Source: Candidatus Peribacteria bacterium
GTDB taxonomy: Bacteria; Patescibacteriota; Gracilibacteria; UBA1369; LOWO2-01-FULL-3
Length of the DNA: 64,000 nucleotides
Reading direction: 5' to 3'
Assembly: GCA_943357285.1 (NCBI GenBank)
Contig: CALRGJ010000004.1
Location: forward strand, 33,375-97,374
The translations under genes were made by a program, and so were the position numbers. The first letter of the stretch is position 1. Every line of letters begins with the position of its first letter. The notes under the pieces are model-generated. The model did not search any database. It was given only the letters and a program-made list of their open reading frames with translations, and was not told the DNA's origin. This document shows positions 49,261 to 58,823 of the stretch, piece by piece.

Positions 49261-50928
49261 ATGAATAAAAATAAAAAAGTCCAAAAACGTCATGAATTTA
49301 ATGTCCGAACCGCTGTCTTGGTGATTGCAACATTGCTTACTAGCTCTATTGTGGCTTTTACTGATGTGAATAGTTTGCTTTACCAGACAAGTATTTTGAG
49401 TTTGCCTGAGCATGCTCCTTTTGATGGTACTAGTTATCCTATTAAAAAAGTCCCAAATTTTTCTAAGTTAACGACGGAAGAAAGAAACTTTAAATATAAT
49501 GAATTATCAGATTCAAAACTTATTGATATTCCTTTTTATGATCCTGAAAAGTTGAAAATTCCTAGCGATACTTTGAAGTGGAATAATGCCGCTGATGATA
49601 AAATTCGTAATGTTAAAATTACTTATTCTACTCCTTACATGGGAGATTATAAACTTGATGGTTTGGAGTTTGCAGGTTCACATCTTGCTGTTGATATTAA
49701 AGTTCCGGAAGGAACTCCGGTGTATGCAATGGCGAATGGAGTTGTGTCCAAGGCTTCAAATCAATCTGATGGTTTCGGTGTTCATGTAGTTTTGAAACAT
49801 AATAATTTCCCTAATTTGGAGAATCAAAACAAAAAGGAAGTTTTATATTCAAGTTATAGTCATATGAGCCAAGGATTAGTGAGTGTAGGAGATGTGGTTA
49901 CAAAGGGTCAACAAATTGGTCTTTCTGGTCGTACCGGTACGGCAACTACTCCACATTTGCACTTTCAGTTGGATAACGATAAAGCTACTTATCACCCTTT
50001 TTGGCCTTTTACTTGGAAGCAAGCTGCTGCGGCAGGATTGGATTTTTTCTCTGCTGTTAATGAAGGTTTAGGTCAGGATTTAGCAATAGAGACTACTGTT
50101 CATCCTTTGAATTATGTGCAGAAATTTTTGAATGCTAAGGCTGATCAGGTTACTGAAAAGGTTGTGGAACAGCCTGTGGAGGAACCGGTCGTGGAGAAAC
50201 CTGCCGAGGTTCCAGTAGTAGTGCCTGAGACTCCTGTGGTTGTGGAACCTGCTGCGGCGACCTCTTATGTGGCTTCTGATGGTGAGCAACCAGTTGTAGT
50301 GGTTGAGACTCCTGCGGTTGTTGAGCCTGTTGCAGAACCTGTTGTAGAGCAGCCGGTTGTGGAGGAACCTGCTAAAGCTGTTCTTGCTCACGGCCAAATT
50401 TTTAGCGATATAGAGCTTGATAGTGAATATTTCGAGGCAACTAAATACTTGAGCAAGAAAAAAATTGTTGCCGGATATGAAGATGGTTCTTTTAGAGCAG
50501 ATCAACCTGTTACTAGGGCTGAAGCTTTGAAGTTTATCTTGTTGAGCATAGATGCAAAAGTTTCTCATGGAACTTTACCGTTCAAGGACGTGAAACCTTC
50601 TGCTTGGTATTCTAATTATGTTTACACGGGTTATAAAAAACACATTGTTGAGGGAAATCCTGATGGAACATTTAAGCCTAATAATGGCGTAAATAAAGCC
50701 GAATTTTTCAAAATTTTATTTAACGGTTTGAGTGTAGATATTGACCCTGTTGTGGCAGGGGCTCCATACTCTGACGTATCTGAATCCTCTTGGTATGCTC
50801 CATATATTTCTTACGCTAAAGATTTGGGCATTCTAGATCCTAGCTTGAAGAAAATTCAACCAAGTAAAGGTATGACGCGCGGTGAAGTAGCAGATGCGAT
50901 GTATCGCATGATGACTATGGATAAATAG
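49261..50928 (+). CDS. secreted M23 endopeptidase with three SLH domains
   Basis: A 555-residue cell-wall enzyme. After a signal anchor (about 16-36) comes an M23/LytM domain (about 115-255) with all zinc-site motifs: SHLAVDI, SSYSHM and PHLHFQL. A Val/Pro/Glu-rich repetitive linker (about 295-375) follows, then three S-layer-homology units (about 380-555; FSDIELDSEYFEATKYL, FKDVKPSAWYSNYVY and YSDVSESSWYAPYIS). SLH domains anchor proteins to secondary wall polymers, so it is a wall-bound peptidoglycan hydrolase. It ends 1 base before a convergent tRNA gene. Confidence 0.93.
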   Translation: MNKNKKVQKRHEFNVRTAVLVIATLLTSSIVAFTDVNSLLYQTSILSLPEHAPFDGTSYPIKKVPNFSKLTTEERNFKYNELSDSKLIDIPFYDPEKLKIPSDTLKWNNAADDKIRNVKITYSTPYMGDYKLDGLEFAGSHLAVDIKVPEGTPVYAMANGVVSKASNQSDGFGVHVVLKHNNFPNLENQNKKEVLYSSYSHMSQGLVSVGDVVTKGQQIGLSGRTGTATTPHLHFQLDNDKATYHPFWPFTWKQAAAAGLDFFSAVNEGLGQDLAIETTVHPLNYVQKFLNAKADQVTEKVVEQPVEEPVVEKPAEVPVVVPETPVVVEPAAATSYVASDGEQPVVVVETPAVVEPVAEPVVEQPVVEEPAKAVLAHGQIFSDIELDSEYFEATKYLSKKKIVAGYEDGSFRADQPVTRAEALKFILLSIDAKVSHGTLPFKDVKPSAWYSNYVYTGYKKHIVEGNPDGTFKPNNGVNKAEFFKILFNGLSVDIDPVVAGAPYSDVSESSWYAPYISYAKDLGILDPSLKKIQPSKGMTRGEVADAMYRMMTMDK

Positions 50929-50929
50929 A

Positions 50930-51006
<77 letters not shown>

Positions 51007-51072
51007 ATGAAAGTTTGATCTGAGATTTTATACTATAGAATTTCCTTTTAAGGCAAGGCTTTATGACAAATA

Positions 51073-51567
51073 CTAGATAGTTATTGTCCCTTTTCCTACG
51101 GCTAATAACAATAGAAATATCACAGCGTTATTCGCTATATGAACTATTACGGCAGGCCAGATGGAATTGTTTTTTACAGTTATAAAAGTGGCGATTGAGC
51201 TAAATATTAGAGCTGGAATTGGGCTGTGAAATGGTAAGCCAATTAATACTGAGATGATGATGGTGCCGGGGATGCTTATTTTATTGCCAAATTTTGTTGT
51301 GAGATATTGTAATGTTATTCCTCTGAAAATTATTTCTTCTACTATTGGGGCTATAATTATGTAGGCAAAAGCAATGAGGCCGGTGATAAATATGTTTTGG
51401 CTGCTAATGTTTATTAGTCCTTCCTCAAATCTATATCCCGGTATTTTCCAATCTCCGTAGATTATTATTGTGCAAATAATAAAATTAATTGCCAAGCAAA
51501 ACAAAGAGGCTAAAGTGGCAATTCCTAGATATTTCCAGTGCCATGGAGCTTGAAAATACTTTTTCAT
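51073..51567 (-). CDS. CPBP/Abi-family intramembrane metalloprotease
   Basis: A 164-residue protein with about five hydrophobic helices, short for this family (usually 200 or more). The three motifs are present: VEEIIFRG (EExxxR), LPFHSP (FxxxH-like) and HIANNA (HxxxN). Members include Rce1-type CAAX proteases and bacteriocin self-immunity proteins. The substrate here is unknown. It is divergent from the PH-like gene. Confidence 0.88.
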   Translation of the reverse strand: MKKYFQAPWHWKYLGIATLASLFCLAINFIICTIIIYGDWKIPGYRFEEGLINISSQNIFITGLIAFAYIIIAPIVEEIIFRGITLQYLTTKFGNKISIPGTIIISVLIGLPFHSPIPALIFSSIATFITVKNNSIWPAVIVHIANNAVIFLLLLAVGKGTITI

Positions 51568-51608
51568 TCTGTAGAATGGGGTTAGATCGGGTTTATTTTA
51601 CATTGTTT

Positions 51609-52103
51609 ATGCATTTACGTGAAGGCGAACAAGTTTTGAAGATCTATCGTCACCATCCCACTCCATTTGTGTGGCAGATTTTCGTAGCTGTTATTGGAAC
51701 TCTTCCTTTTTTCTTTATGCTTTTTTTATTGCAGGAGAGCTTTTCTCCTAAAATATTTTTGATTATCAGTCTTGTTATTCTATTTATTTTTGGAATTGTG
51801 GTTGCTTATATGTCTTTGGTTTATTGGCTCGATAAATTTATAATTACGAATCAGAGAATCGTTTTTGTGGATTGGAGGCTTTTGAGTGAAAGAGATGAAG
51901 CAGAGACTTTCTACCATGAAATCCAAGAAATCACGACTAGGGAAAAAGGTGTTCTGGCTTATTTAAAAGCTTTTGATTACGGCAATATTGCTATAGAGAC
52001 TGCTTCCGCCCATGTTGTAATTGAATTTCCTAACGCTCCTGATCCAGAGGGAATTAGACGTTATATTTATCACATTAGAACATCTTTGCATGATTCAGAG
52101 TGA
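51609..52103 (+). CDS. bacterial PH-domain-like membrane protein
   Basis: A 164-residue protein: short N-terminal part ([17 protein letters not shown]), two transmembrane helices (about 22-43 and 48-70), then a bPH2/YdbT-like beta domain starting [18 protein letters not shown] start at ATG 51609 because homologous proteins begin close to the EGE motif; in-frame starts at 51489 and 51576 exist, but the former lies inside the divergent protease gene. The end overlaps ruvB by 14 bases. The function is unknown. Confidence 0.75.
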   Translation: MHLREGEQVLKIYRHHPTPFVWQIFVAVIGTLPFFFMLFLLQESFSPKIFLIISLVILFIFGIVVAYMSLVYWLDKFIITNQRIVFVDWRLLSERDEAETFYHEIQEITTREKGVLAYLKAFDYGNIAIETASAHVVIEFPNAPDPEGIRRYIYHIRTSLHDSE

Positions 52104-53115
52104 AGCGGAAAATTTAGAAAATCTTGTAAGCGCTCCGAGTCCTGAGGTGGTGCAATTTGAGAATCGCTTGAGACCTTTGGCTTTGGATTCTTATATTGGT
52201 CAGGAGATAATTAAGAATAATCTTCAGATTTCAATTAAAGCGGCAAAGAAAAGAAATGAGCCTTTGGATCATGTTTTGTTGCATGGATCACCTGGTTTGG
52301 GCAAGACTACGCTTGCTCATATTATCGCGACTGAGGCTGGAGTAAGCCTAAAAGTAACTTCCGGTCCAGCTTTGGAAAAGCAGGGCGATGTAGCATCAAT
52401 CATTTCCAATCTTCAAGAAAATGATGTTCTTTTTATTGATGAAATTCATAGATTGAAACCTGTAGTAGAAGAGGTTTTGTATACAGCAATGGAGGATTTC
52501 GGAATTGATATTGTAATTGGAAAAGGGCCTTCGGCTAGAAATATGCGTATAAACCTTCCGAGGTTTACGCTTATTGGTGCGACGACAAAGCTGAGTCTGA
52601 TATCATCTCCCCTACGCGCTCGTTTTGGAAATGTTTTTAAATTACAGTTTTATAATGATTCGGAAATTAAGCAGATTATTTCCAGGTCTGCGGCGATTTT
52701 GGGTTGTACAATAGATGAGGATGTGGCCAATTTATTGGCTAAGTCTTGCCGTCAGACGCCTCGTATTGCCAATAGACTGTTAAAGAGAGTTCGTGATTTT
52801 GCTGATGTAAGTAATAATTCTAAAATTGATTTAAATATTTTGGCTCAGACTCTAAAGGCTTTAGGAGTGGATAATTTGGGATTGGATCATACGGATAGAG
52901 AGATTCTGTTGGCGATTATTGATAAATTTAAGGGTGGGCCTGTAGGTTTGAATACTTTGTCGGCAGCTGTATCTGAAGAAGAGAGTACTATTGAGGACAT
53001 TTATGAGCCTTTTTTGATTCAGTTGGGTTTTTTGGAGCGTACTCCGAGAGGGAGAATTGCTACAAAAAGAGCATATGATCATCTTTCCTTGCATGCTGAT
53101 AAGCAGAGATCTTAG
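52090..53115 (+). CDS. ruvB: Holliday junction branch migration ATPase
   Basis: RuvB, the hexameric motor of the RuvAB complex. Walker A is GSPGLGKTT, Walker B FIDEIHRL, sensor 1 LIGATTKLS and the arginine finger region SPLRARFG. The C-terminal winged helix has [28 protein letters not shown] choose ATG 52090 (341 residues, normal length) over an in-frame ATG at 52021, which would overlap the PH-like gene by 83 bases. ruvA and ruvC are not in the window. Confidence 0.97.
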   Translation: MIQSEAENLENLVSAPSPEVVQFENRLRPLALDSYIGQEIIKNNLQISIKAAKKRNEPLDHVLLHGSPGLGKTTLAHIIATEAGVSLKVTSGPALEKQGDVASIISNLQENDVLFIDEIHRLKPVVEEVLYTAMEDFGIDIVIGKGPSARNMRINLPRFTLIGATTKLSLISSPLRARFGNVFKLQFYNDSEIKQIISRSAAILGCTIDEDVANLLAKSCRQTPRIANRLLKRVRDFADVSNNSKIDLNILAQTLKALGVDNLGLDHTDREILLAIIDKFKGGPVGLNTLSAAVSEEESTIEDIYEPFLIQLGFLERTPRGRIATKRAYDHLSLHADKQRS

Positions 53116-53123
53116 CTTGGCAG

Positions 53124-53152
53124 TTGAGTTTTTCTCTTGATGCTTGTATAAT
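53124..53152 (+). promoter_or_regulatory. promoter of the lipoprotein gene
   Basis: TTGAGT (53124-53129), a 17-bp spacer and TATAAT (53147-53152), ending 22 bases before the ATG at 53175. This rules out a start at 53124, which would sit in the -35 box. Confidence 0.6.
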
Positions 53153-53174
53153 CCCCCCGGTTTTAATTAAACAC

Positions 53175-54395
53175 ATGAAAAAAATACTTAAATTATTCGG
53201 TACTGTTTTTGTAGTTATAGGTCTTTCTGCTTGTGGTTTAGGAAATGGTTTTCAAGATGGCCCTTCAACAAATTCAGTAGTAGGAATTCTTAATGAGCAA
53301 ACTTCGATTGATAAGGAGAGTGGTACCCATTTTTTGGTTGATGAATCAGGCAAAAAGACTGCTGTTCGCAGCTTGACTATCAATTTATCAGGAGATGAAT
53401 ATTTGAGTAATAGAGTTAAGGCATTAGGAATGACTAATACTACGGATGATGTTTTTGAGATTACTGGGATTTCGGTGGAAGAAATACTTTCAAAGAATAC
53501 CAAACAAAATAAGCCGGTAGAGTATAAAGATACGGATGCAGGATTTAGAATGACTTATTTTGACAATTGGGAAGTGGAAACTACTGCAGATGGTACTGTT
53601 GTTTTCACTGCTCCTTTGGCTACAGATTCTACTAGAGCTACTGTTGTAAAAGTGGCGCAGTCTAATTTTCTATTTGAGAATGAATTGAACCCTGATGGTA
53701 CGCTAATGAATCCTTTGGAGATCTATTATGGAAACGAGAATGGAAAAATACTTGATAAGAGCCAGTTACTTAAGATTGGTGTGGATAAAATGGATACTTT
53801 TAAGAAAGTTGAGAATGGCACTATTACTTATACTCTTTATAGGTCTGGCCTGATTTATCATTTGTCTTTTGTACCTGCATCTCCTGTGAATGTTGCTGAC
53901 GAAAAGACTTTTAATGAGATGATTGCTGATTTTCAGTTTGTAGCCATGGACGATACGGTATCTGAAACTGAAGACTCTGCGTCTGATGAAGAATTGGCTA
54001 AGACAAGCGCTGCAATGCCTAATATCGATATGAGTATGACGCCTTTTGAGAGCCTTCCTTACCAGTTTAGCGGTCAATACCCTGCTAAGTGGTATTACTC
54101 AGGTGTAAAGAGCACTACGGATTCAACAATTCTCCATCATTATGGCTTTAGTGATGAAGCTTCGACTACTAAGGAGCTTATTAGTTTGGATGTTTTAGCT
54201 AACGGTATTCCTTCAGGTGGAAGAAAGCTTGTTGTTAATGGTAAGAGTTTGGATATCTTTGATGGGGCTAGTTACACAGTTTATACTACTTTGAAGGCTA
54301 GAAATTTTAGGATTTCAGGTCCAAGTGCTTATAAGGATTTGATTCAATACATGGCTACCAATCTGTTATCAGTAGAGAAAGATAAGCCTCTATAA
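53175..54395 (+). CDS. lipoprotein of unknown function
   Basis: A 406-residue exported lipoprotein with a clear lipobox (VVIGLSAC, lipidated Cys at about 20). The body is a mixed alpha/beta sequence with two similar-looking modules (GFRMTYFDNWEVETTADG near residue 125 and LPYQFSGQYPAKWYYSG near 300), which resemble PsbP/YokB-like beta-sheet domains (DUF-type, low confidence). An acidic linker (about 255-280) separates them. It is a single-gene unit between ruvB and clpC. Confidence 0.78.
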   Translation: MKKILKLFGTVFVVIGLSACGLGNGFQDGPSTNSVVGILNEQTSIDKESGTHFLVDESGKKTAVRSLTINLSGDEYLSNRVKALGMTNTTDDVFEITGISVEEILSKNTKQNKPVEYKDTDAGFRMTYFDNWEVETTADGTVVFTAPLATDSTRATVVKVAQSNFLFENELNPDGTLMNPLEIYYGNENGKILDKSQLLKIGVDKMDTFKKVENGTITYTLYRSGLIYHLSFVPASPVNVADEKTFNEMIADFQFVAMDDTVSETEDSASDEELAKTSAAMPNIDMSMTPFESLPYQFSGQYPAKWYYSGVKSTTDSTILHHYGFSDEASTTKELISLDVLANGIPSGGRKLVVNGKSLDIFDGASYTVYTTLKARNFRISGPSAYKDLIQYMATNLLSVEKDKPL

Positions 54396-54405
54396 ACGAA
54401 ATATT

Positions 54406-54446
54406 TGACAGTCATTTTCTGGCACTCTATAATGCAGAGTGCTAAT
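54406..54446 (+). promoter_or_regulatory. CIRCE operator within the clpC promoter
   Basis: Consensus -35 TTGACA (54406-54411) and -10 TATAAT (54429-54434) with a 17-bp spacer. The inverted repeat CTGGCACTC (54420-54428) - 9 bases - GAGTGCTAA (54438-54446) matches the HrcA-binding CIRCE element (TTAGCACTC-N9-GAGTGCTAA): the right arm is perfect and the left arm has 7 of 9. The -10 box lies in the CIRCE spacer, so bound HrcA would block RNA polymerase directly. clpC starts 110 bases downstream. Confidence 0.88.
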
Positions 54447-54483
54447 TTGTATTAAACCATCATCTTATATCGCGTAAAGGATA

Positions 54484-54500
54484 AATGCCTTTGAGGCATT
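54484..54500 (+). repeat. short hairpin in the clpC leader
   Basis: AATGCCT-TTG-AGGCATT, a 7-bp stem in the long clpC leader. A second possible -10, TGCTAGAAT (54519-54527), follows and ends 29 bases before the ATG. Confidence 0.45.
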
Positions 54501-54556
54501 CTTATTCAGACCAATTTATGCTAGAATGGGATGATAAAAAAAATTAAACAAAAAAC

Positions 54557-57235
54557 ATGAACGATTTCAACCAATTCAACAGGTTCACAAAAGAGGCAAA
54601 GAGAGCTCTGATTGTAGCGCAAGAAAAGGCGCGTGAGGCTAAGCTTACTTATGTAGGTACTGAGCATATTCTTATCGGAATCTTGTCTCAGGAAAGTTCG
54701 TTGGGAGCATCAATTCTTCTAAATTTTGGTGTTTCTTTGGAGAATGTTTATTTAGTTTTAAAGACTGTAGGACGCAGCAGTGCGCCAGCAAAGGCTAGCG
54801 AACCAGGTGGTTTGAGTGGCTTTGCAAAGGAGATTATTGAAGATGCAGCAAAGATTGCCCATGAATTTGGTCATTCTTTTGTAGGTACAGAACATCTTCT
54901 TTATTCATTAGTGTCTCAGAACAATACTGCAGCTACTGTGATTCTTGAGAATATGAAAGTGTCCCCTGCTGATATTAAAGAACAAATTTTAGAAATTTTT
55001 GAAAGAGCTAAGACTATACCTCAAAAGGAAGGTGAAGAGGGATTGGCTGGATCTGCTGCTGTTCCAAAAAATCAGCAAATGATGAATCCAATAGAATTCT
55101 TCCTAACTGGTTTACAAGGAGTACTTACCGGACAGAACCAGAAAGAAAATTTCAAAGAAGGTGGTTTTAATAATAAACAAACTGCTAAAAAGAAAGATGA
55201 AAAGAAAACAGATACTCCAGCTCTAGATTATTTTTCTACTGATTTAGTGGAAGAAGCTAGAAAAGGAAAAATTGATCCAATTATTGGTCGTAAGACTGAG
55301 ATTGAACGTGTGATTAGTATTCTATCTAGAAAAACTAAGAACAACCCAGTACTTATCGGTGAATCAGGAGTTGGTAAAACTGCTGTAGCTGAAGGATTGG
55401 CTTGGGCAATTGCTAAGGAAGAAGTTCCTGAAAATATGTTAGACAAGAAATTGCTATCAATTTCTATGGCTTCTGTAGTTGCCGGTACTAAATATCGTGG
55501 TGAATTTGAAGAAAGAATTAAACAGATTCTTGAAGAAGCTGCTTCTCAAGATAATGTAATTTTGTTTATCGATGAATTTCATACTGTTGTAGGCGCTGGT
55601 AGCGCTGAAGGTAGTTTGGATGCTGCAAACATCTTGAAACCTGCGTTGTCTCGTGGAAAGGTGCAAGTAATGGGTGCTACGACTACTGCTGAGTACAGAA
55701 AGCATGTAGAAAAAGATGCGGCACTTGAAAGAAGATTTCAATCTGTTCAGGTGAAGGAAACTTCTGCTGAAGAAACTTTGGAAATTCTTGAAGGTATTAG
55801 AGAATCATTTGAAGATCATCATAATTTATTAATCACTCCTGAAGCTTTAAAGGCTGCAGTGACTCTTTCCAAGAGATACATCAACGACAGATTCTTACCA
55901 GATAAAGCTATCGATCTTATCGATGAAGCCGCTGCGAAGAAACGTATTGGTGCGAAAGTGAATAATGATAAAATGAAGAAATTGCAGAGAAAATTGACTG
56001 CTGCAATTAAGAGAAAAGAAGAAGCCGTTTCTCAGCAAGATTATGAGAAAGCAGCTGAACTTCGCAATGAAGAGCTAGAAGTTGTGAAGAAAATTGATGA
56101 ACAGAAAATTGTAAAAATTCCACGTTCTCAGAGAGAGAAATTGATGGAAGATGATATCGCTGCTGTAGTTTCTATGATGACTGGAGTGCCAGTGACAAAA
56201 CTTGTAAGCAATGACATCACTAAACTTCAGGCTTTGGAAGAGACTTTGACGAAGAGAATTATCGGTCAGGAAGAAGCTGTAACGGCTGTAGCAAAAGCTA
56301 TTCGTCGTTCACGTGCTGGTTTCGCTGATGAGAGACGTCCTATTGGATCATTCATTTTCATGGGTCCTACCGGAGTTGGTAAGACTGAGCTTGTGAAGGC
56401 GCTTGCCGAGGAAGTTTTCCACGACAAAAATGCTCTGATCAAGATCGATATGAGTGAATTTATGGAACGTCACAATACTTCTAGATTGGTTGGTGCTACT
56501 GCCGGTTATGTAGGTTACGAGGAAGGTGGTCAATTGACTGAAGCTGTAAGAAGAAAACCATACGCTGTAATCTTGTTTGATGAGATCGAAAAAGCTCATC
56601 CAGATGTATTCAATTTGTTACTTCAGATTCTTGAAGATGGTGAATTGACTGACGCGAAAGGTCGCAAGGTTGATTTCAGAAATACTATTATTGTTTTGAC
56701 TTCAAATATCGGTGCGAAAAAGTTGACTGAGAAGGCGGCTCCAATCGGATTCTCCACTCAGACTACTGAAATTGAAAAAGCTTCTGAAGATTTCGAAGCT
56801 GTAAAAACTGAGATTTTGAAGGATTTGAAAGATCACTTCCGTCCAGAATTCTTAAACAGAATTGATAAGACTGTAGTGTTCCATGCTTTGACACACGCTA
56901 ATATCCAGGAAATCGTTAAATTACATATCGGATACTTGCAGAACAGATTGAAAGAGAAAAATCTTACTATTGAAACTACACCTACAGCAATGGAAACATT
57001 GGCTAAGCTCGGATATGATTCAAAATACGGAGCTAGACCAGTAAGAAGAGCTGTGCAGGAATACGTAGAAGATCCATTAACAGCTAAATATCTTGAAGGA
57101 TATTTCAAGGATGGCGATGTGATCAGAATCGTAGCTAAAGGTGATGGAATCGAATTATTGAAAGGTGAAGCGAGAGTAGCTGAAAAAATTAATAAAAAGG
57201 CAGCGGTGAAAACTGCTGAAAAACAGAAGGCATAG
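54557..57235 (+). CDS. clpC: ATP-dependent Clp protease ATP-binding subunit ClpC
   Basis: Hsp100 unfoldase, 892 residues: Clp N-domain repeats (about 1-150), first AAA+ module (Walker A GESGVGKTAVA, Walker B LFIDEFHTVVGAG), a short middle domain with a UVR motif (SQQDYEKAAELRNEEL), and second AAA+ module (Walker A GPTGVGKTELVKAL, Walker B LFDEIEKAHPDVFN). The UVR motif and lack of a long coiled coil make it ClpC rather than ClpB. It normally feeds ClpP, which is not in the window. It is controlled by a CIRCE-bearing promoter. A thioredoxin-fold gene follows by 22 bases. Confidence 0.95.
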   Translation: MNDFNQFNRFTKEAKRALIVAQEKAREAKLTYVGTEHILIGILSQESSLGASILLNFGVSLENVYLVLKTVGRSSAPAKASEPGGLSGFAKEIIEDAAKIAHEFGHSFVGTEHLLYSLVSQNNTAATVILENMKVSPADIKEQILEIFERAKTIPQKEGEEGLAGSAAVPKNQQMMNPIEFFLTGLQGVLTGQNQKENFKEGGFNNKQTAKKKDEKKTDTPALDYFSTDLVEEARKGKIDPIIGRKTEIERVISILSRKTKNNPVLIGESGVGKTAVAEGLAWAIAKEEVPENMLDKKLLSISMASVVAGTKYRGEFEERIKQILEEAASQDNVILFIDEFHTVVGAGSAEGSLDAANILKPALSRGKVQVMGATTTAEYRKHVEKDAALERRFQSVQVKETSAEETLEILEGIRESFEDHHNLLITPEALKAAVTLSKRYINDRFLPDKAIDLIDEAAAKKRIGAKVNNDKMKKLQRKLTAAIKRKEEAVSQQDYEKAAELRNEELEVVKKIDEQKIVKIPRSQREKLMEDDIAAVVSMMTGVPVTKLVSNDITKLQALEETLTKRIIGQEEAVTAVAKAIRRSRAGFADERRPIGSFIFMGPTGVGKTELVKALAEEVFHDKNALIKIDMSEFMERHNTSRLVGATAGYVGYEEGGQLTEAVRRKPYAVILFDEIEKAHPDVFNLLLQILEDGELTDAKGRKVDFRNTIIVLTSNIGAKKLTEKAAPIGFSTQTTEIEKASEDFEAVKTEILKDLKDHFRPEFLNRIDKTVVFHALTHANIQEIVKLHIGYLQNRLKEKNLTIETTPTAMETLAKLGYDSKYGARPVRRAVQEYVEDPLTAKYLEGYFKDGDVIRIVAKGDGIELLKGEARVAEKINKKAAVKTAEKQKA

Positions 57236-57257
57236 TCGCCGTACATTAAAAAATAAA

Positions 57258-58694
57258 ATGGAAGCGCCAAAACATCTCGATTCTGCGCCGAAAAGGCCTC
57301 AGGAAAATTTTGCTCCAGAGTCTATTAATTTGGCGCTGAATCAAATGAAAACTGCTGCGTATAAGAAGCGCTTTGATAAATTAGGAATAACTCTTAAGGG
57401 TGAGGATTTTTATACAAAGGCTGGACTGAAGACTGACAATGTTGGTTCTTTGGGTTCGGTGAATAGTTCATTTGGTTTGAGTCTAAGAGCGGTGGATATT
57501 TCTTATTCCGGTACAAATGAGAAGTACAAGATTACTGCTGCGAAGAACAATGCTTTGGTGGCTATTTTGAGATGGCATTTGGAAAATGCTGCTAAGCCGG
57601 TGGAGGCTCCTGATAAATCTCTAGATAAAATGAGATCTCAAATTCAGCAAAAAATGGGAAAATTTCAAGAGCGCATTAATGATGTTTTTGATACTGAAAA
57701 AGAAAAGCCTGGGACTTATACTGCGGATTTCATGGAAGAAATGAAGAAGTTGAATATATTGTTTAAAGACTTGGCTGTTAAGATTAGTAAGGCGGCAGAT
57801 CCTAAAAGTTTGGATAATTATGCTACTATACTGGAGTATAATGAAAAATTTCTGTCTCTCTTTGGTTTTGGTGAAGTGAAGCCCAAGGCTAAAAAAGTAG
57901 AGGCTGTTACTTTTGTGAAGGGAAGATTTTATATAGATGGACAAGGTAGGATTGGTTTGACTGATTCCAATGGTAATGATCTTAATTATACTGTTGTTAA
58001 GCCTCAAGAAATCACTATTTCTGCAACAAACTCTGCTAACACAGGGGCTGTTTTAGTTACCGATGGCATTACGAAGGGATTAATGACGCAAGATATAAAT
58101 GGTAAATGGAGAACTGGCAGATTCGACGGTATGGCAAGTATTTGGGATAGTTATGATGTGACCTTTGGTTATCCAATTGAAATTAAAAAGAAATTTGTAC
58201 CAAAGCCAAAAAAATCGCCTGAGGAGTATCATGGTGTATTGGAGTATGGCAGTGCGGAGTGGAAGGAATGGGCGGAGAGTGCTGAAAAGTTTAGTAGTCT
58301 TATTATGTTGGCGGGAGACGAGAGTGGTTTTGATGAGGCCAGGGAATTAAAGAAGACCCTTGGTACTGGATTATCAATTATAAAGGTTGATGGTGGTCGT
58401 TGGTGCCAACCATGTAATAGAGCAAAACCCTTTATGGGAGAGGCCGAAAAAAAATATGCTGGAAAAATTAAATTTTTTAATGCGGCTGTTTTTGGTGAAG
58501 CTGGAAGTGTAATACCTTTCTTGTTTAAAAAGGCATATGGCGTGAAGAGTTTCCCTACTTTTCTGATATTTAAAAATGGAAAATTTCAGGAAAAAATTGA
58601 TGATGTTCGAACTTTCGGCTTAAGTGGCACTCAGACTGCCATTGATCTCGATAAAACACGTGCACTAATAAAGGCGAAGTTTGATTCTTTATAA
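57258..58694 (+). CDS. protein with C-terminal thioredoxin-like domain
   Basis: A 478-residue protein with no signal peptide. Residues 1-200 are helical and unassigned, about 210-310 are beta-rich (FVKGRFYIDGQGRIGL), and about 370-478 form a thioredoxin fold with active site GRWCQPCNRA (about 380-389) and the cis-Pro loop SFPTFLIF. Two cysteines in WCQPC suggest redox activity. It follows clpC by 22 bases with no promoter or terminator visible, so it is probably part of the heat-shock transcript. It may act on oxidised or unfolded proteins (inference). Confidence 0.78.
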   Translation: MEAPKHLDSAPKRPQENFAPESINLALNQMKTAAYKKRFDKLGITLKGEDFYTKAGLKTDNVGSLGSVNSSFGLSLRAVDISYSGTNEKYKITAAKNNALVAILRWHLENAAKPVEAPDKSLDKMRSQIQQKMGKFQERINDVFDTEKEKPGTYTADFMEEMKKLNILFKDLAVKISKAADPKSLDNYATILEYNEKFLSLFGFGEVKPKAKKVEAVTFVKGRFYIDGQGRIGLTDSNGNDLNYTVVKPQEITISATNSANTGAVLVTDGITKGLMTQDINGKWRTGRFDGMASIWDSYDVTFGYPIEIKKKFVPKPKKSPEEYHGVLEYGSAEWKEWAESAEKFSSLIMLAGDESGFDEARELKKTLGTGLSIIKVDGGRWCQPCNRAKPFMGEAEKKYAGKIKFFNAAVFGEAGSVIPFLFKKAYGVKSFPTFLIFKNGKFQEKIDDVRTFGLSGTQTAIDLDKTRALIKAKFDSL

Positions 58695-58708
58695 TACAGG
58701 CCTTGGCA

Positions 58709-58737
58709 TTGACTTTTGCTGATTGGCTCAATATAAT
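58709..58737 (+). promoter_or_regulatory. promoter of rpsA
   Basis: TTGACT (58709-58714), a 17-bp spacer and TATAAT (58732-58737). Transcription should start near 58744, giving a leader of nearly 90 nt, long for this window. An 11-base arm ATTGGCTCAAT (58722-58732) overlaps the -10 and has an imperfect inverted partner ATTGGGCCAAT at 58791-58801. Confidence 0.6.
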
Positions 58738-58768
58738 CACCCTGCTCAATCCGAGTTAGGCGTTTTTA

Positions 58769-58823
58769 TTAGCAAGACAGCCACGGTTTGATTGGGCCAA
58801 TAATATTTAAAAAGTCTTGCTAA
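58769..58823 (+). promoter_or_regulatory. hairpin in the rpsA leader
   Basis: TTAGCAAGAC (58769-58778) pairs perfectly with GTCTTGCTAA (58814-58823) around a 35-base loop, closing 9 bases before the rpsA ATG. Genes for S1 are autoregulated through leader structure in E. coli; this could be an analogous element, though no homology is claimed. Confidence 0.5.

Noticed and set aside
50160..50390. Repetitive Val/Pro/Glu codons in the M23-SLH gene as a tandem DNA repeat or CRISPR
   Set aside because: They are imperfect in-frame repeats encoding a flexible linker, with no spacers or constant repeat length.
51489..51608. Longer N terminus of the PH-like protein
   Set aside because: The first 27 codons overlap the start of the divergent protease gene, and conservation begins at MHLREGEQ.
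53124..53174. Upstream start of the lipoprotein gene
   Set aside because: It would put the -35/-10 promoter inside the coding region and bury the signal peptide behind 17 residues.
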